Shown: positions 44,011 to 53,238, counted from the stretch's first letter. The stretch is DNA of 64,000 nt from Olivibacter domesticus (GCF_900109575.1 NZ_FOAF01000001.1:1025662-1089661); one strand, 5' to 3'. Program-made: numbers and translations. Notes: generated from the sequence alone by a model not told the origin.

Positions 44011-44916
44011 TTAATAACCTTCAGTAATAAGCTCATGGTTAATAAAAGCTCCTGCAACGGTGCCTGCCCCTACCGCCATTGATACGCCCCTAAACATAGT
44101 GGTGTTATCTCCCGCAGCAAAGACACCAGGAATACTTGTTTTCTGAAAATTATCTACTTGTAAATGTCCTGTATCAGTTAAAACGCATCCCATGCTCGCC
44201 GGTATCTGACAATGTTGCACAAATGGAACCTGCGCATAAAGCGCTGTAAGCGGAATAGAACTGTCGTCCGTAAAATGAAGACGACTGAGATAACCATCTT
44301 TATGTTCAATCTTTTTTAATGGTATTTCAACTATATTTATGTTCATAGTTGCTAATTTTTCTTCCTGCACAGCACCAATCGTAGAACTGCCATTCGTAAA
44401 AATGGTAAGCTGTTTCGTCCAATTACGAATCAGCCGTGCCTTTTCAAAGGCCATTTCTCCATTCATGAACAAACCTGTACGTTCTTCCCGATACTCATAA
44501 CCATGACAATAAGGGCAATGGATAACAGAAATCCCCCAACACGCAGCAAAGCCGGCTATCAACGGCATTTCATCTTTAATACCCGTCGCAAAAATTACTT
44601 TTTTAGCCTGTATTCGTTTTCCGCTAATAGTCTCAATACGAAACTGAAGGTTTTCACCTTGCACTGAAGTCACCTCGTCATCAACCAATTGCACCGTTGG
44701 ATAAGCAAGCACCTGTTCGCGCCCCAGTCTAGTAATTTCAGCAGGAGTGTTACCGTCTTGCGTAAGGAAATTATGCGAATGTGGTGTTTGTTGATTACAA
44801 GGTTTACCCCCATCAATAATAAGTACTTTACGGATTGCGCGTCCTAGCGCCATTGCTGCCGACAAACCAGCATAGCTACCACCTATAATGACTACTTCAA
44901 AATTGTTGTTTTCCAT
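44011..44916 (-). CDS. Thioredoxin-reductase-like FAD/NAD(P) oxidoreductase
   Basis: A 301-residue flavoprotein with the start at 44916, where the FAD-binding motif begins (NFEVVIIGGSYAGLSAAMAL). A redox CPYC pair sits in HCPYCHGYEYR, as in thioredoxin reductases and related flavoproteins. The second FAD motif is TSIPGVFAAGDNT. Low-molecular-weight members of this group often act on small disulfides or quinones rather than thioredoxin. It follows a TetR gene on the same strand (88-base gap that holds a large hairpin), so the regulator probably controls it. The longer frame up to 44997 starts inside the hairpin and is unlikely. Confidence 0.9.
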   Translation of the reverse strand: MENNNFEVVIIGGSYAGLSAAMALGRAIRKVLIIDGGKPCNQQTPHSHNFLTQDGNTPAEITRLGREQVLAYPTVQLVDDEVTSVQGENLQFRIETISGKRIQAKKVIFATGIKDEMPLIAGFAACWGISVIHCPYCHGYEYREERTGLFMNGEMAFEKARLIRNWTKQLTIFTNGSSTIGAVQEEKLATMNINIVEIPLKKIEHKDGYLSRLHFTDDSSIPLTALYAQVPFVQHCQIPASMGCVLTDTGHLQVDNFQKTSIPGVFAAGDNTTMFRGVSMAVGAGTVAGAFINHELITEGY

Positions 44917-44960
44917 ATGATATTGCTTAAATTTTTTATACCTGTTTTGTGAGATCACCC

Positions 44961-44994
44961 ACCACCCATGTCTCAAAATTGAGACATGGGTGGT
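44961..44994 (-). repeat. 16-bp perfect inverted repeat between tetR and the oxidoreductase gene
   Basis: ACCACCCATGTCTCAA (44961-44976) pairs with TTGAGACATGGGTGGT (44979-44994), two bases between arms. On the coding (minus) strand no T-run follows; on the plus strand one does. It may be an operator, an attenuator or a processing site. Confidence 0.6.
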
Positions 44995-45003
44995 CAAATT
45001 TTT

Positions 45004-45555
45004 TTAAATTCCGATTCCCTTACTAAAAGAAAACCATGCAAATTGCTTTAAACTTTGCTTAGCTACCGTACCCATTGAATCTGCTTTAACTGTTGCACTA
45101 ACAACCCCTGTGAAAAACATAAATATCCATTCGTTGGTTAGTTGTTTACTAACCTTTCCCTCATCCTGTAACTTTAAAATAACCGCTTGATAATGCTGAT
45201 ACATGGCATCATATTCTGCACAATCTTTGTTCTGATGATGATGCTGATGCCCCTCCTTATTATGCATTTTATGAAAAAATGAATATTTAGCGCCGCAATC
45301 CACTCCTGCATATAACATCTGCTCCAACTGCTCTAAAGGATTAGTAGAGCTATTTAACGCATTCGCCATAGCTTTACTACAACGTCTTCGCATATCCGTG
45401 GCACAGGCGGCTACCAATTCACTTCTATCTTTAAAATACCGATGAAGTGTTCTTCTTGTTACCATCGCCTTATCTGCCACCTTCTCCAGTGATGCCGAAA
45501 GATCATCGTTGAAAACCAAAATGGCCGAATCGATTATATTTTGTTGCGTATCCAT
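45004..45555 (-). CDS. TetR-family transcriptional regulator
   Basis: A 183-residue regulator. The start at 45555 has a good ribosome site (GGAGG seven bases upstream, rare here) and is outside the operator, unlike the longer frame to 45615. The DNA-binding domain (about 5-50) contains SASLEKVADKAMVTRRTLHR and YFKDRSELV. The ligand domain includes a His-rich segment (KEGHQHHHQNKD), which might bind metal. It is cotranscribed with the flavoprotein and probably represses both through the palindrome just upstream. Confidence 0.9.
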   Translation of the reverse strand: MDTQQNIIDSAILVFNDDLSASLEKVADKAMVTRRTLHRYFKDRSELVAACATDMRRRCSKAMANALNSSTNPLEQLEQMLYAGVDCGAKYSFFHKMHNKEGHQHHHQNKDCAEYDAMYQHYQAVILKLQDEGKVSKQLTNEWIFMFFTGVVSATVKADSMGTVAKQSLKQFAWFSFSKGIGI

Positions 45556-45593
45556 CGTACTACCTCCGCACAATTGTATGACTAATTTCTCAG

Positions 45594-45619
45594 ATTTGTG
45601 ACATATATTTGTCACAAAT
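45594..45619 (-). promoter_or_regulatory. Likely TetR operator
   Basis: ATTTGTGACA (45594-45603), 6-base spacer, TGTCACAAAT (45610-45619), a perfect 10-bp inverted repeat about 40 bases upstream of the tetR start. Confidence 0.7.
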
Positions 45620-45649
45620 AAGCAAGCATTATCGAAAACAGGCAGCGCA

Positions 45650-48085
45650 CTATTTGACAGCCAATGCCATTCCCTTGCTTTTAATGCCTTTGCCTTCTAT
45701 ATTAAGATGAACTATCCCCGCTTTTTTATCCGCTTGTATAATCACCACTAACTTTCCGTTAAATGTTTTCATCATCGGTTCGTGAAACAATTCTAATGAG
45801 GTGGGATCACCATTACAAACCGCTTTAAAAGCCCCTGCGCCTTTTGCTTTAAAAGTAAGTGGAAGGTTCGCTTGAGGGCATAAATTACCGTCTTTATCTA
45901 CCACCTCCACCGTTACAAAGGAAAGGTCATTCCCATTGGCAACCAGCTCCTCCCTATCAGCCGTTAATCTTAAACCAACAGGCTTTCCGGCAGTATGTAT
46001 TTGTCGCTCCTCTGCCACTGTTCCGTTTTCATCATAAGCCACCACCCTGAGGGTACCTGGTTGATAGACAACGTTATTCCATCGCAGTCGATAGCGATCC
46101 AATTTCGAATCACGGTTCTTCTTAATTTTACCCTGACTGATACCATTCACAAAGAGTTCTGCCGAAGGATAGTCTGTATAACAATATACGGGTATGGTAT
46201 CCCCTTCGTGCCCTTCCCAATTCCAATGTGGCAAAAGATGTAAAGTATGAGTCACCTTGTTCCATTTGCTTCGGTAAAGGTAATAACGATCTTTAGGCAA
46301 CCCGGCCAAATCGCATATGCCAAAATAAGAACTTCGTGCAGGCCAATATTCATCATAAGGAGTAGGCTCACCCAAATAATCGAAACCTGTCCAAACGAAT
46401 TCACCTATAACCCAAGGTTTATCATCCTGTAATTGCCAATCATCTTCTGGCAAATTGGACCAACTACAGCTTTCCAGATCATATGAAGACGACTGCCCAT
46501 CCGAATAAGTTTTTTGTTTTAACACTTCCACCGGCAACTTATAAACGCCTCGCGAACTTACAGTAGAAGCCGTTTCAGATCCCAATATAAATCCTTGCGG
46601 CAACTTATCATAAGCAAGTTCGTATTTTTGTGTTCTATAGTTAAGTCCAGGCACATCTAAAATAGCAGCAAAACCGCTCGCAATAGCGTTATCCACTCTA
46701 TCCATTCCGCAGGTTACCGGTCGTGTCGGGTCTTCGCGATGACAAATATCCTGTAAACGCTTGGCAATACGATTTCCGCCTGCTATACTCTGTTCCGGCA
46801 CTTCATTACCTATACTCCACATGATAATGGAAGGATGATTACGATGAAGACGAATGAGATTAATCAGATCGCGTTCGGCCCAATCCTCAAAGAAACGATT
46901 ATAACCATTTTTACATTTTGCAGCTTTCCATTCATCAAAGCTTTCAGCCATCACCATAATACCCATTTCATCGCACAGATCCATTTGCCAAGGCGCGGGC
47001 ATGTTATGCGCGGTACGGATAGCATCCGCACCCATCTCCTTCATGATCAATAACTGCCGTTTTAATGCGGCCTTGTTAATGGCAGTTCCCAAAGGCCCCA
47101 GATCATGATGTAAACACACACCCTTAATCTTCCTTGCTTTTCCGTTTAAGATGAATCCCTTTTCGGCATTTATCTGTACCTCTCGAATCCCAAAACGTAC
47201 TGAATCCACGTCCAATAAATCCGTCCCTTCATAAATAGACACCCTAGCATAATATAGACTAGGGCTTTCGGGAGACCATAAGCTGGGGTTTTCCAATTCT
47301 ATATTGTCTTCGAATAGGCGACCAATCATTTCTACATCTCTTTCGTGGTTCTTGATCACTTTCCCCTGATTATCTAGGATAGCTGTTTTGATCCGTAACT
47401 TTCTATGCTGTGCTTCTTCCAACGCAGCTTTTATGTTGATCTTGGCATACGTTTCCGACACTACGGGTGTGCTCACTGCTAATCCCCAAGTAGCGATAGC
47501 CGTTGTATTCGTTAATAACAAACGTACCGGGCGATAGATTCCCGCTCCAGGGTACCAACGGGACGATTCCGGCGTATTCTGCAACCGAACTGCTAGTATA
47601 TTTCCACCCTGCTTGTTCAAATAAGGCGTAATATCGAAATAGAAGGAGTTATAACCATAAGGCCAATACCCCACCTTTTTACCGTTCACAAAAACGGTGG
47701 CTTCACTCATTGCACCATCAAAAATCAGGGTAGCTTTTCGGCTGTCAAAAGATTCTTTTGGTAGATCTGTTCGATACCAGCCAACCCCTACATAAGGCAA
47801 GGCACCTGTTCTTCCTGTTTTTTCGGTTGGTATTGTTTCACCATTTTGCGTTATTGCTACTGTCTGTTTATCAACCTCTTTATCGAAAGGACCTGTAATC
47901 GCCCAATCGTGTGGCACTTTTACATCCTGCCACGCCTTGTCATCATAACTAGGCTGCTCAGCGCCAACCTGCTCTCCCTTTATAAAGCGCCACCCTTCTT
48001 CTAGCATTAGTTCTTTTCTACTCTGAGCCGATACAAAACAGCTATAAAAACAACATAAAATCGTAAAAACGGTACGTATATTCAT
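45650..48085 (-). CDS. GH2 beta-galactosidase-type glycoside hydrolase
   Basis: An 811-residue secreted enzyme with a signal peptide ending near FVSAQS. Domains in order: sugar-binding jelly roll (about 25-190), immunoglobulin-like GH2 domain (about 195-300), TIM barrel (about 305-600), then a DUF4982-type domain (about 625-690) and an Ig/invasin-like C-terminus (about 705-800). The acid/base Glu is in WSIGNEVPEQ and the nucleophile Glu in VIGEFVWTGFDYLGE. This architecture matches Bacteroidota exo-beta-galactosidases. Base composition is a little richer in G+C than its neighbours. It lies between tetR and the dinB-like gene, both on the same strand. Confidence 0.92.
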   Translation of the reverse strand: MNIRTVFTILCCFYSCFVSAQSRKELMLEEGWRFIKGEQVGAEQPSYDDKAWQDVKVPHDWAITGPFDKEVDKQTVAITQNGETIPTEKTGRTGALPYVGVGWYRTDLPKESFDSRKATLIFDGAMSEATVFVNGKKVGYWPYGYNSFYFDITPYLNKQGGNILAVRLQNTPESSRWYPGAGIYRPVRLLLTNTTAIATWGLAVSTPVVSETYAKINIKAALEEAQHRKLRIKTAILDNQGKVIKNHERDVEMIGRLFEDNIELENPSLWSPESPSLYYARVSIYEGTDLLDVDSVRFGIREVQINAEKGFILNGKARKIKGVCLHHDLGPLGTAINKAALKRQLLIMKEMGADAIRTAHNMPAPWQMDLCDEMGIMVMAESFDEWKAAKCKNGYNRFFEDWAERDLINLIRLHRNHPSIIMWSIGNEVPEQSIAGGNRIAKRLQDICHREDPTRPVTCGMDRVDNAIASGFAAILDVPGLNYRTQKYELAYDKLPQGFILGSETASTVSSRGVYKLPVEVLKQKTYSDGQSSSYDLESCSWSNLPEDDWQLQDDKPWVIGEFVWTGFDYLGEPTPYDEYWPARSSYFGICDLAGLPKDRYYLYRSKWNKVTHTLHLLPHWNWEGHEGDTIPVYCYTDYPSAELFVNGISQGKIKKNRDSKLDRYRLRWNNVVYQPGTLRVVAYDENGTVAEERQIHTAGKPVGLRLTADREELVANGNDLSFVTVEVVDKDGNLCPQANLPLTFKAKGAGAFKAVCNGDPTSLELFHEPMMKTFNGKLVVIIQADKKAGIVHLNIEGKGIKSKGMALAVK

Positions 48086-48360
48086 TTTATTTACTTAATA
48101 TTATTCTAACCAAATTGCGCCAACATCCCAACTAAACGTTGTACCAGCGGGCATTTATCGTGTGCTATGAACAGCTGCAATTTATCCAATTTTTTTAAAT
48201 TGATGCTTATATATATAGAATAGCATGAGGGTAAATCCTGAGTATAGATAGGTAATAATAACAACCCGCCCAATTCTAGAAGAACAATCGGAATTCTTAT
48301 GGGCACTTTTTATCAGGTATGGAAGATTCCTGATAGCGCAGATGCGCTCCATAAACGATA
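48086..48360 (-). other. Gene-free stretch between the DinB gene and GH2
   Basis: Two overlapping open frames of about 60 codons exist on the minus strand but look like chance (no family, poor composition). A 17-codon piece ending TTFSWDVGAIWLE reads like protein but is too short to support. Confidence 0.4.
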
Positions 48361-48876
48361 TCAATCTTCCTTCGCTAATTGTAGCATCTGTTTTAATTGT
48401 TTCACATGGCGCATAGTATGATAAGTATCAAACCATAGCCACTCTAGACGCGTAAATTCACCATATTCCGGAATAGCAAAGTCAGTACAAATAACAGCAA
48501 GATCCTGATGCAAAAGCACTTCTTTATAGGCAACAACCCTTTCCTCTAACCCTTTGAGCAGTCTTCTCTTCTGCACCGGCGCACCTGTTGGAATAACTTC
48601 TACGGGTGCCTCATAGCTGTTATCGAAATTCAGTAAGACACCTTTAATTTTTGCTACTTTTTGATCGATGGGCCTGTTGGCAGGCTTCGTATTTCCCTTT
48701 AAAATATAGATTGCAGCGTATGCCTTATAAAGATGCAGACCTAGCTGACCAGGTGTCCATTTACCAGGAATAAGTACGCCATTCAATTGCCCCTCCGTTA
48801 AAGAATGAAGTAATTGTAGCAATTCGTTGGTAATTCCATCAAATGCTTGTATCAACTCATTATATTGGTTTTTCAT
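48361..48876 (-). CDS. DinB-family protein
   Basis: A 171-residue four-helix-bundle protein of the DinB/YfiT-like metalloenzyme superfamily. His residues at the usual positions are visible in GQLGLHLYKAYAAIYILKG and FDTYHTMRHVKQLKQML, consistent with the metal-binding site. Members include thiol transferases, but the reaction here is unknown. It has a promoter candidate on the same strand 40 bases upstream and stands alone. Confidence 0.88.
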   Translation of the reverse strand: MKNQYNELIQAFDGITNELLQLLHSLTEGQLNGVLIPGKWTPGQLGLHLYKAYAAIYILKGNTKPANRPIDQKVAKIKGVLLNFDNSYEAPVEVIPTGAPVQKRRLLKGLEERVVAYKEVLLHQDLAVICTDFAIPEYGEFTRLEWLWFDTYHTMRHVKQLKQMLQLAKED

Positions 48877-48912
48877 AAAATAGCCTCTTTATAACCATAA
48901 CTTTATAGTAAA

Positions 48913-48920
48913 CAAAAGTA
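48913..48920 (-). promoter_or_regulatory. Promoter candidate for the DinB gene
   Basis: On the minus strand TACTTTTG (48920-48913) matches TAnnTTTG and gives a leader of about 30 bases. Confidence 0.4.
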
Positions 48921-49021
48921 TAACATTCCGTCCATTGCTTTCTGGTGTAAATACGACAGAATATGAGTGATTTACGACTATACCCCTTACTTTCTATCGC
49001 TAAGTACATAGTTAGAACCAA

Positions 49022-49050
49022 AATCTTTCTTATCAGAAAGATTATATTTG
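49022..49050 (+). promoter_or_regulatory. Promoter with overlapping palindrome, gene at 49071
   Basis: TATATTTG (49043-49050) is preceded by AATCTTTCT (49022-49030) and AGAAAGATT (49035-49043), a 9-bp inverted repeat with a 4-base spacer placed between the -33 and -7 positions, as expected of a repressor site. Confidence 0.5.
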
Positions 49051-49070
49051 TGAAAACATATCAATGAAGA

Positions 49071-49622
49071 ATGGAAATTATTGTTGCACAAAAAAAAATA
49101 GCAATAGGCGGCAAATATAGTATATTTACGAATGGTCAGCCTACGCACAAAGCCTCTAGGCAGCTTTTACAACTGTTGGCAAAAATTCTTCTTTTCGAAA
49201 GTAGTGGCGTTACGCCGCATTTGATCATCAACAGAAAATTCACTTGGTTAAAGCCTGCATATGATATTACCAAAAAGGATCACCAGGTCTTAGCATTCAG
49301 AACAAAATCATTCTGGAAACGACATTATCAATGTCGATCTAACGCCGATATATACGATATATATAGGCACAGGGGGCTAAAATACTCGATTTTTAAAAAC
49401 AATCAGCAAGTTGCATGGTGGGAAAAAAGCATCATTACCTGGTTTGAAGGAGATAGTTATAAGATTATCGCTAATGACGATTGCGATGTCGATTTAATGA
49501 TTTCTTTTTGTCTAATCATTGATAATGTATCAGGCCACCACGATACCCAGGTGATGACCATCAACATAGGCAACATAGGTTTTCAAGCAAAAAAATTTGA
49601 TTCCCAATGGCAAGCAAGGTAA
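49071..49622 (+). CDS. Hypothetical protein, possibly Tubby/LURP-one-like
   Basis: A 183-residue cytosolic protein. It reads as an all-beta fold with repeated short strands: KKIAIGGKYSIFTNGQPT, RGLKYSIFKNNQQVAWWEK and GDSYKIIANDDCDVDLMISF. The paired YSIF segments recall the Tubby C-terminal/LURP-one fold, but I would not claim membership. It has its own promoter with a palindrome and no same-strand neighbour close by. Confidence 0.6.
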   Translation: MEIIVAQKKIAIGGKYSIFTNGQPTHKASRQLLQLLAKILLFESSGVTPHLIINRKFTWLKPAYDITKKDHQVLAFRTKSFWKRHYQCRSNADIYDIYRHRGLKYSIFKNNQQVAWWEKSIITWFEGDSYKIIANDDCDVDLMISFCLIIDNVSGHHDTQVMTINIGNIGFQAKKFDSQWQAR

Positions 49623-49892
49623 AGCGTTCGATGCGCGCGTAAGGCCTCGACTGGAATAACAACTATAAAAATAAAATAGATCATCCGATAGATCACGAAC
49701 TGCTTCTTTATACATTATTTTTAGTTTTAAAAGCTTAGTTTTGTCTGGCATATATAATCGTATGTAACAATTTTAACCATATCCCTTGTTTTTCAGCTAA
49801 AAAAACTTGCGATAAAAGGATAATCTAAGCATATTAGCTAAATCAATTTAGCTATAGAATAATCGATAAAAACTAAAACAACAGCACATATT
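49623..49892 (+). other. Gene-free stretch before the phosphatase/GH92 operon
   Basis: Contains TAGCTAAAT (49835-49843) and ATTTAGCTA (49846-49854), a 9-bp inverted repeat 39 bases before the start of the EEP gene and a possible operator. A TAGTTTTG box lies at 49736-49743, rather far upstream. No gene is credible here. Confidence 0.4.
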
Positions 49893-50828
49893 ATGTATTT
49901 ATTCAAAGAAAAATTCTATTTATTACTTATTGGTCTATCCTTATTTTCATCCGTATTACAGGCGCAACGTCTCAATATCGCCACCTACAACATTCGTAAC
50001 GACAATAACAAAGAAGATGCTGCGAGAGGTGATGGTTGGCAACAGCGTTATCCGGTTATAAGCGACTTGATACGTTTCCACGATTTTGATATTTTCGGCA
50101 CGCAGGAAGGTCTTCATCATCAATTGGAGGATCTCAAAAAAAATCTTCCCCATTACACGTATACCGGTCGCGGTCGCGATGATGGCAAAGAAGCAGGTGA
50201 ATATTCAGCAATTTTTTATAATACCGATAAATTTCAGTTAATAGACCATGGTGATTTCTGGCTATCCACCCAAACAGATAGACCTAATAAAGGCTGGGAT
50301 GCCGTGTTGCCACGTATCTGTAGCTGGGCAAAATTGCAATTGAAAGAGAACGGGAAGACACTTTATTTTTTCAATGTTCATTTTGATCACGTAGGTACTA
50401 CAGCTCGAAAGGAAAGTGCAAAGCTTATTTTAAGCAAAGTAAAAGAACTAGCCGGTAATCATACAGCTATTCTAACGGGAGATTTCAATGTAGACCAGCA
50501 TAGCGACAGCTATCAGGTGTTAGAACAATCTCATATTATGGAAGATGCTTATGGAAAAGCGAATATTAAATACGCCACCAACGGTACTTTTAACAATTTT
50601 AATCCAAATAGTAAAACCGATAATCGTATCGACCATATCTTTCTCACAACTGATTTTAAGGTATTCAGGTATGGTGTCTTAACGGACAGTTATCGATCCC
50701 CTTTGAAAAATCCTGCAGAGGCCTACCAGTCGGGCAACTTTCCAAAAGAGGTGAGCTTAAAAGACTATCGCGCTCGTGTACCGTCCGATCATTTTCCAGT
50801 GATGGTAAGTATTGAAATGCCTGAATAG
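49893..50828 (+). CDS. Secreted endonuclease/exonuclease/phosphatase-family protein
   Basis: A 311-residue EEP-fold protein with a signal peptide ending near LQAQR (about residue 25). The fold's metal and catalytic residues are visible: ATYNIRNDN (Asn), GTQEGLHHQ (Glu), LTGDFNVDQHSDSY (Asp/Asn), RIDHIFLT and PSDHFPVMV (Asp-His). Secreted members of this group hydrolyse phosphodiesters. In Bacteroidota they are often encoded with GH92 mannosidases, as here: GH92 follows after 57 bases with no terminator. It may remove phosphate groups from mannan or N-glycan chains, but that is inference. Confidence 0.9.
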   Translation: MYLFKEKFYLLLIGLSLFSSVLQAQRLNIATYNIRNDNNKEDAARGDGWQQRYPVISDLIRFHDFDIFGTQEGLHHQLEDLKKNLPHYTYTGRGRDDGKEAGEYSAIFYNTDKFQLIDHGDFWLSTQTDRPNKGWDAVLPRICSWAKLQLKENGKTLYFFNVHFDHVGTTARKESAKLILSKVKELAGNHTAILTGDFNVDQHSDSYQVLEQSHIMEDAYGKANIKYATNGTFNNFNPNSKTDNRIDHIFLTTDFKVFRYGVLTDSYRSPLKNPAEAYQSGNFPKEVSLKDYRARVPSDHFPVMVSIEMPE

Positions 50829-50885
50829 TAAGTTAAATATGAATTTTTAAAAAACAAGTCAGTAAACCCTTTCTAAAGAAACGAA

Positions 50886-53186
50886 ATGAATTTACCAATA
50901 AGCCTTAAAAGGGCCTTTCTTATTATTTTTTGTACAGCTATCTCTTCAATAGTTATTGCACAGGAGCAAGCAGATCCAGTTTCTTACGTCAGTACATTGG
51001 TTGGCAGTCAGTCTAAGTTTGAACTTTCTACAGGTAACACCTACCCAGCTATCGCGATGCCATGGGGTATGAATTTTTGGGTGCCGCAAACAGGAAAAAT
51101 GGGCGACGGCTGGGTGTATACCTATGCAGCCGATAAAATTAGAGGTTTTAAACAAACACATCAGCCAAGCCCGTGGATGAATGACTATGGGCAATTCTCA
51201 TTAATGCCATTAACTGGCAAGCCAATATTTAATGAAGATGAGCGTGCTAGCTGGTTTTCACATAAAGCGGAAGTAGCGAAGCCTTATTATTACAAGGTCT
51301 ATTTAGCCGATCATGATGTGCTCACCGAAATCACACCAACAGAAAGGGCAGCAATGTTTCGTTTCACTTTTCCAAAGGCTGACCATTCTTATGTTACGAT
51401 AGACGCCTTTGATAAAGGTTCTTATATCAAAGTAATCCCTGAGGAACGTAAAATTATCGGCTATACTACCAAAAATAGTGGCGGAGTGCCAGCCAATTTC
51501 AAAAACTACTTTGTTATTGTTTTTGATAAGGACTTCACCTACAAAGCTACTGTAGCACAGCAGCAAATACAAGAAAATCAGTTAGAAGTCGATGCCGATC
51601 ATAGTGGTGCTATCATCGGTTTTACCACAAAAAAAGGTGAACAGGTACATGCTCGTGTGGCATCATCCTTTGTCAGTTTCGAACAAGCAACCACTAATCT
51701 TAAAGAATTGGGGGTGCTGAACTTCGATCAATTGGTAGAAAACGGCAAACAGACTTGGAACAAAACCTTGGGGAAAATTGAAGTAGCTGACAGTAATATC
51801 GATAACCTGCGTACTTTTTATTCATCTCTTTACCGTTCTGTACTTTTTCCAAGAAGCTTTTATGAGGTCGATGCTCAAGGAAAAATTATACATTATAGCC
51901 CATATAATGGAAAAGTGTTACCCGGTTATATGTTCACCGATACCGGATTTTGGGACACCTTTCGCTCACTATTCCCTTTCCTTAACCTCGTATACCCATC
52001 CATGAATACCAAGATGCAGGAAGGTTTAGTGAATGCCTATAAAGAAAGTGGTTTCTTACCAGAATGGGCCAGTCCCGGGCATCGTAATATTATGGTGGGT
52101 AACAACTCCGCCTCTGTGGTGGCAGATGCTTACATTAAGGGTCTGAGAGGTTATGCTATTGACACTCTTTGGGAAGCATTGAAGCATGGAGCCAATAATG
52201 TACACCCTACTGTAGCGGCTTCAGGCCGTAAAGGATACGAAGAATATAACAAATATGGTTATATTCCGAATGATGTAGATATTAGTCAGAACGTTGCCCG
52301 CACGTTGGAATACGCTTATGACGATTGGGCCATTTATTCTTTGGGGAAAAAGCTAAACAGACCAAAAAAAGAAATTGCTATTTACGCAAAAAGAGCCTTA
52401 AATTATAAAAACGTATTTGATTCCACCTATAAATTGATGCGTGGCAGAAAGGCAGATGGCAGTTTTCAATCCACCTTTGATGGTACTGATTGGAGCAGAG
52501 ATTTTACGGAAGGTAATAGTTGGCATTACAGCTGGTCTGTTTTTCATGATCCACAAGGCCTAATCGATTTGATGGGTGGTCAACAATCGTTTAACCAGAT
52601 GCTCGACTCGGTGTTTATCATTCCAGGTGCAGAAGGTATGAAAAGTCGCTCTGTAATTCATGAAATGCGTGAGATGCAGGTAGTGAATATGGGGCAGTAT
52701 GCGCATGGTAATCAACCTATTCAACATATGATTTACCTTTATAACTATTCTGGTCAACCATGGAAGTCGCAATACTGGGCACGAGAAGTGATGGATAAGC
52801 TTTATGCCGCAGGTCCTGATGGTTATTGTGGTGATGAAGATAACGGACAAACATCTGCTTGGTATGTGTTTTCAGCACTAGGTTTCTACCCTGTTTGTCC
52901 AGGTACTGATCAATATGTAATTGGCTCTCCCCTTTTTAAGTCGGTAAAACTTAACTTAGAAAATGGCAAAGAGGTAACAATAGAAGCCCCTAATAATGGC
53001 AAAGACAAGCGTTACATCAAAGGCTTAACAGTAAACGACAACGTCTACACCAAGAATTTCTTTCTCCATCAAGATCTTAACAATGGGGCAAAGATCAAGT
53101 TCGATTTAAGCGCAGAACCAAACAAAGAGCGAGGCGTAAATCTCAAAGATGCGCCCTACTCGTTTAGCAGGGAAATTTCCGAATAG
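50886..53186 (+). CDS. GH92 exo-alpha-mannosidase
   Basis: A 766-residue secreted enzyme (signal peptide ending near VIAQE). It matches the classic GH92 layout closely: N-terminal GNTYPAIAMPWGMNFWVPQT and GDGWVYTYAADKIRGFKQTH, acid Glu in FTEGNSWHYSWSVFHD, and the Asp region CGDEDNGQTSAWYVFSALGF. It is closer to the 21163 gene than to the 54616 gene. It is co-transcribed with the EEP protein just upstream, and a strong hairpin follows. The expected products are mannose and trimmed mannooligosaccharides. Confidence 0.96.
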   Translation: MNLPISLKRAFLIIFCTAISSIVIAQEQADPVSYVSTLVGSQSKFELSTGNTYPAIAMPWGMNFWVPQTGKMGDGWVYTYAADKIRGFKQTHQPSPWMNDYGQFSLMPLTGKPIFNEDERASWFSHKAEVAKPYYYKVYLADHDVLTEITPTERAAMFRFTFPKADHSYVTIDAFDKGSYIKVIPEERKIIGYTTKNSGGVPANFKNYFVIVFDKDFTYKATVAQQQIQENQLEVDADHSGAIIGFTTKKGEQVHARVASSFVSFEQATTNLKELGVLNFDQLVENGKQTWNKTLGKIEVADSNIDNLRTFYSSLYRSVLFPRSFYEVDAQGKIIHYSPYNGKVLPGYMFTDTGFWDTFRSLFPFLNLVYPSMNTKMQEGLVNAYKESGFLPEWASPGHRNIMVGNNSASVVADAYIKGLRGYAIDTLWEALKHGANNVHPTVAASGRKGYEEYNKYGYIPNDVDISQNVARTLEYAYDDWAIYSLGKKLNRPKKEIAIYAKRALNYKNVFDSTYKLMRGRKADGSFQSTFDGTDWSRDFTEGNSWHYSWSVFHDPQGLIDLMGGQQSFNQMLDSVFIIPGAEGMKSRSVIHEMREMQVVNMGQYAHGNQPIQHMIYLYNYSGQPWKSQYWAREVMDKLYAAGPDGYCGDEDNGQTSAWYVFSALGFYPVCPGTDQYVIGSPLFKSVKLNLENGKEVTIEAPNNGKDKRYIKGLTVNDNVYTKNFFLHQDLNNGAKIKFDLSAEPNKERGVNLKDAPYSFSREISE

Positions 53187-53196
53187 TTTAGTCGGC

Positions 53197-53238
53197 AATA
53201 ACATGGCCCTACAAAATGATAGGGCCATGTTATTTTTC
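53197..53238. terminator. Bidirectional terminator after the EEP-GH92 operon
   Basis: Perfect 15-bp stem AATAACATGGCCCTA (53197-53211) with TAGGGCCATGTTATT (53220-53234), 8-base loop, T-run on the plus side. It also lies at the end of the convergent gene. Confidence 0.9.

Noticed and set aside
44917-44997. Longer N-terminus for the thioredoxin-reductase-like protein
   Set aside because: It starts in the inverted repeat and adds 27 residues unlike any family member.
45604-45611. TATATTTG on the plus strand as a promoter
   Set aside because: It is part of the TetR operator palindrome and no plus-strand gene lies downstream.
48106-48364. Two overlapping minus-strand frames of 60-66 codons
   Set aside because: No recognisable family, odd composition, and mutual overlap; treated as chance.
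49530-49751. 73-codon minus-strand frame
   Set aside because: It overlaps the end of the better-supported plus-strand gene and resembles no family.
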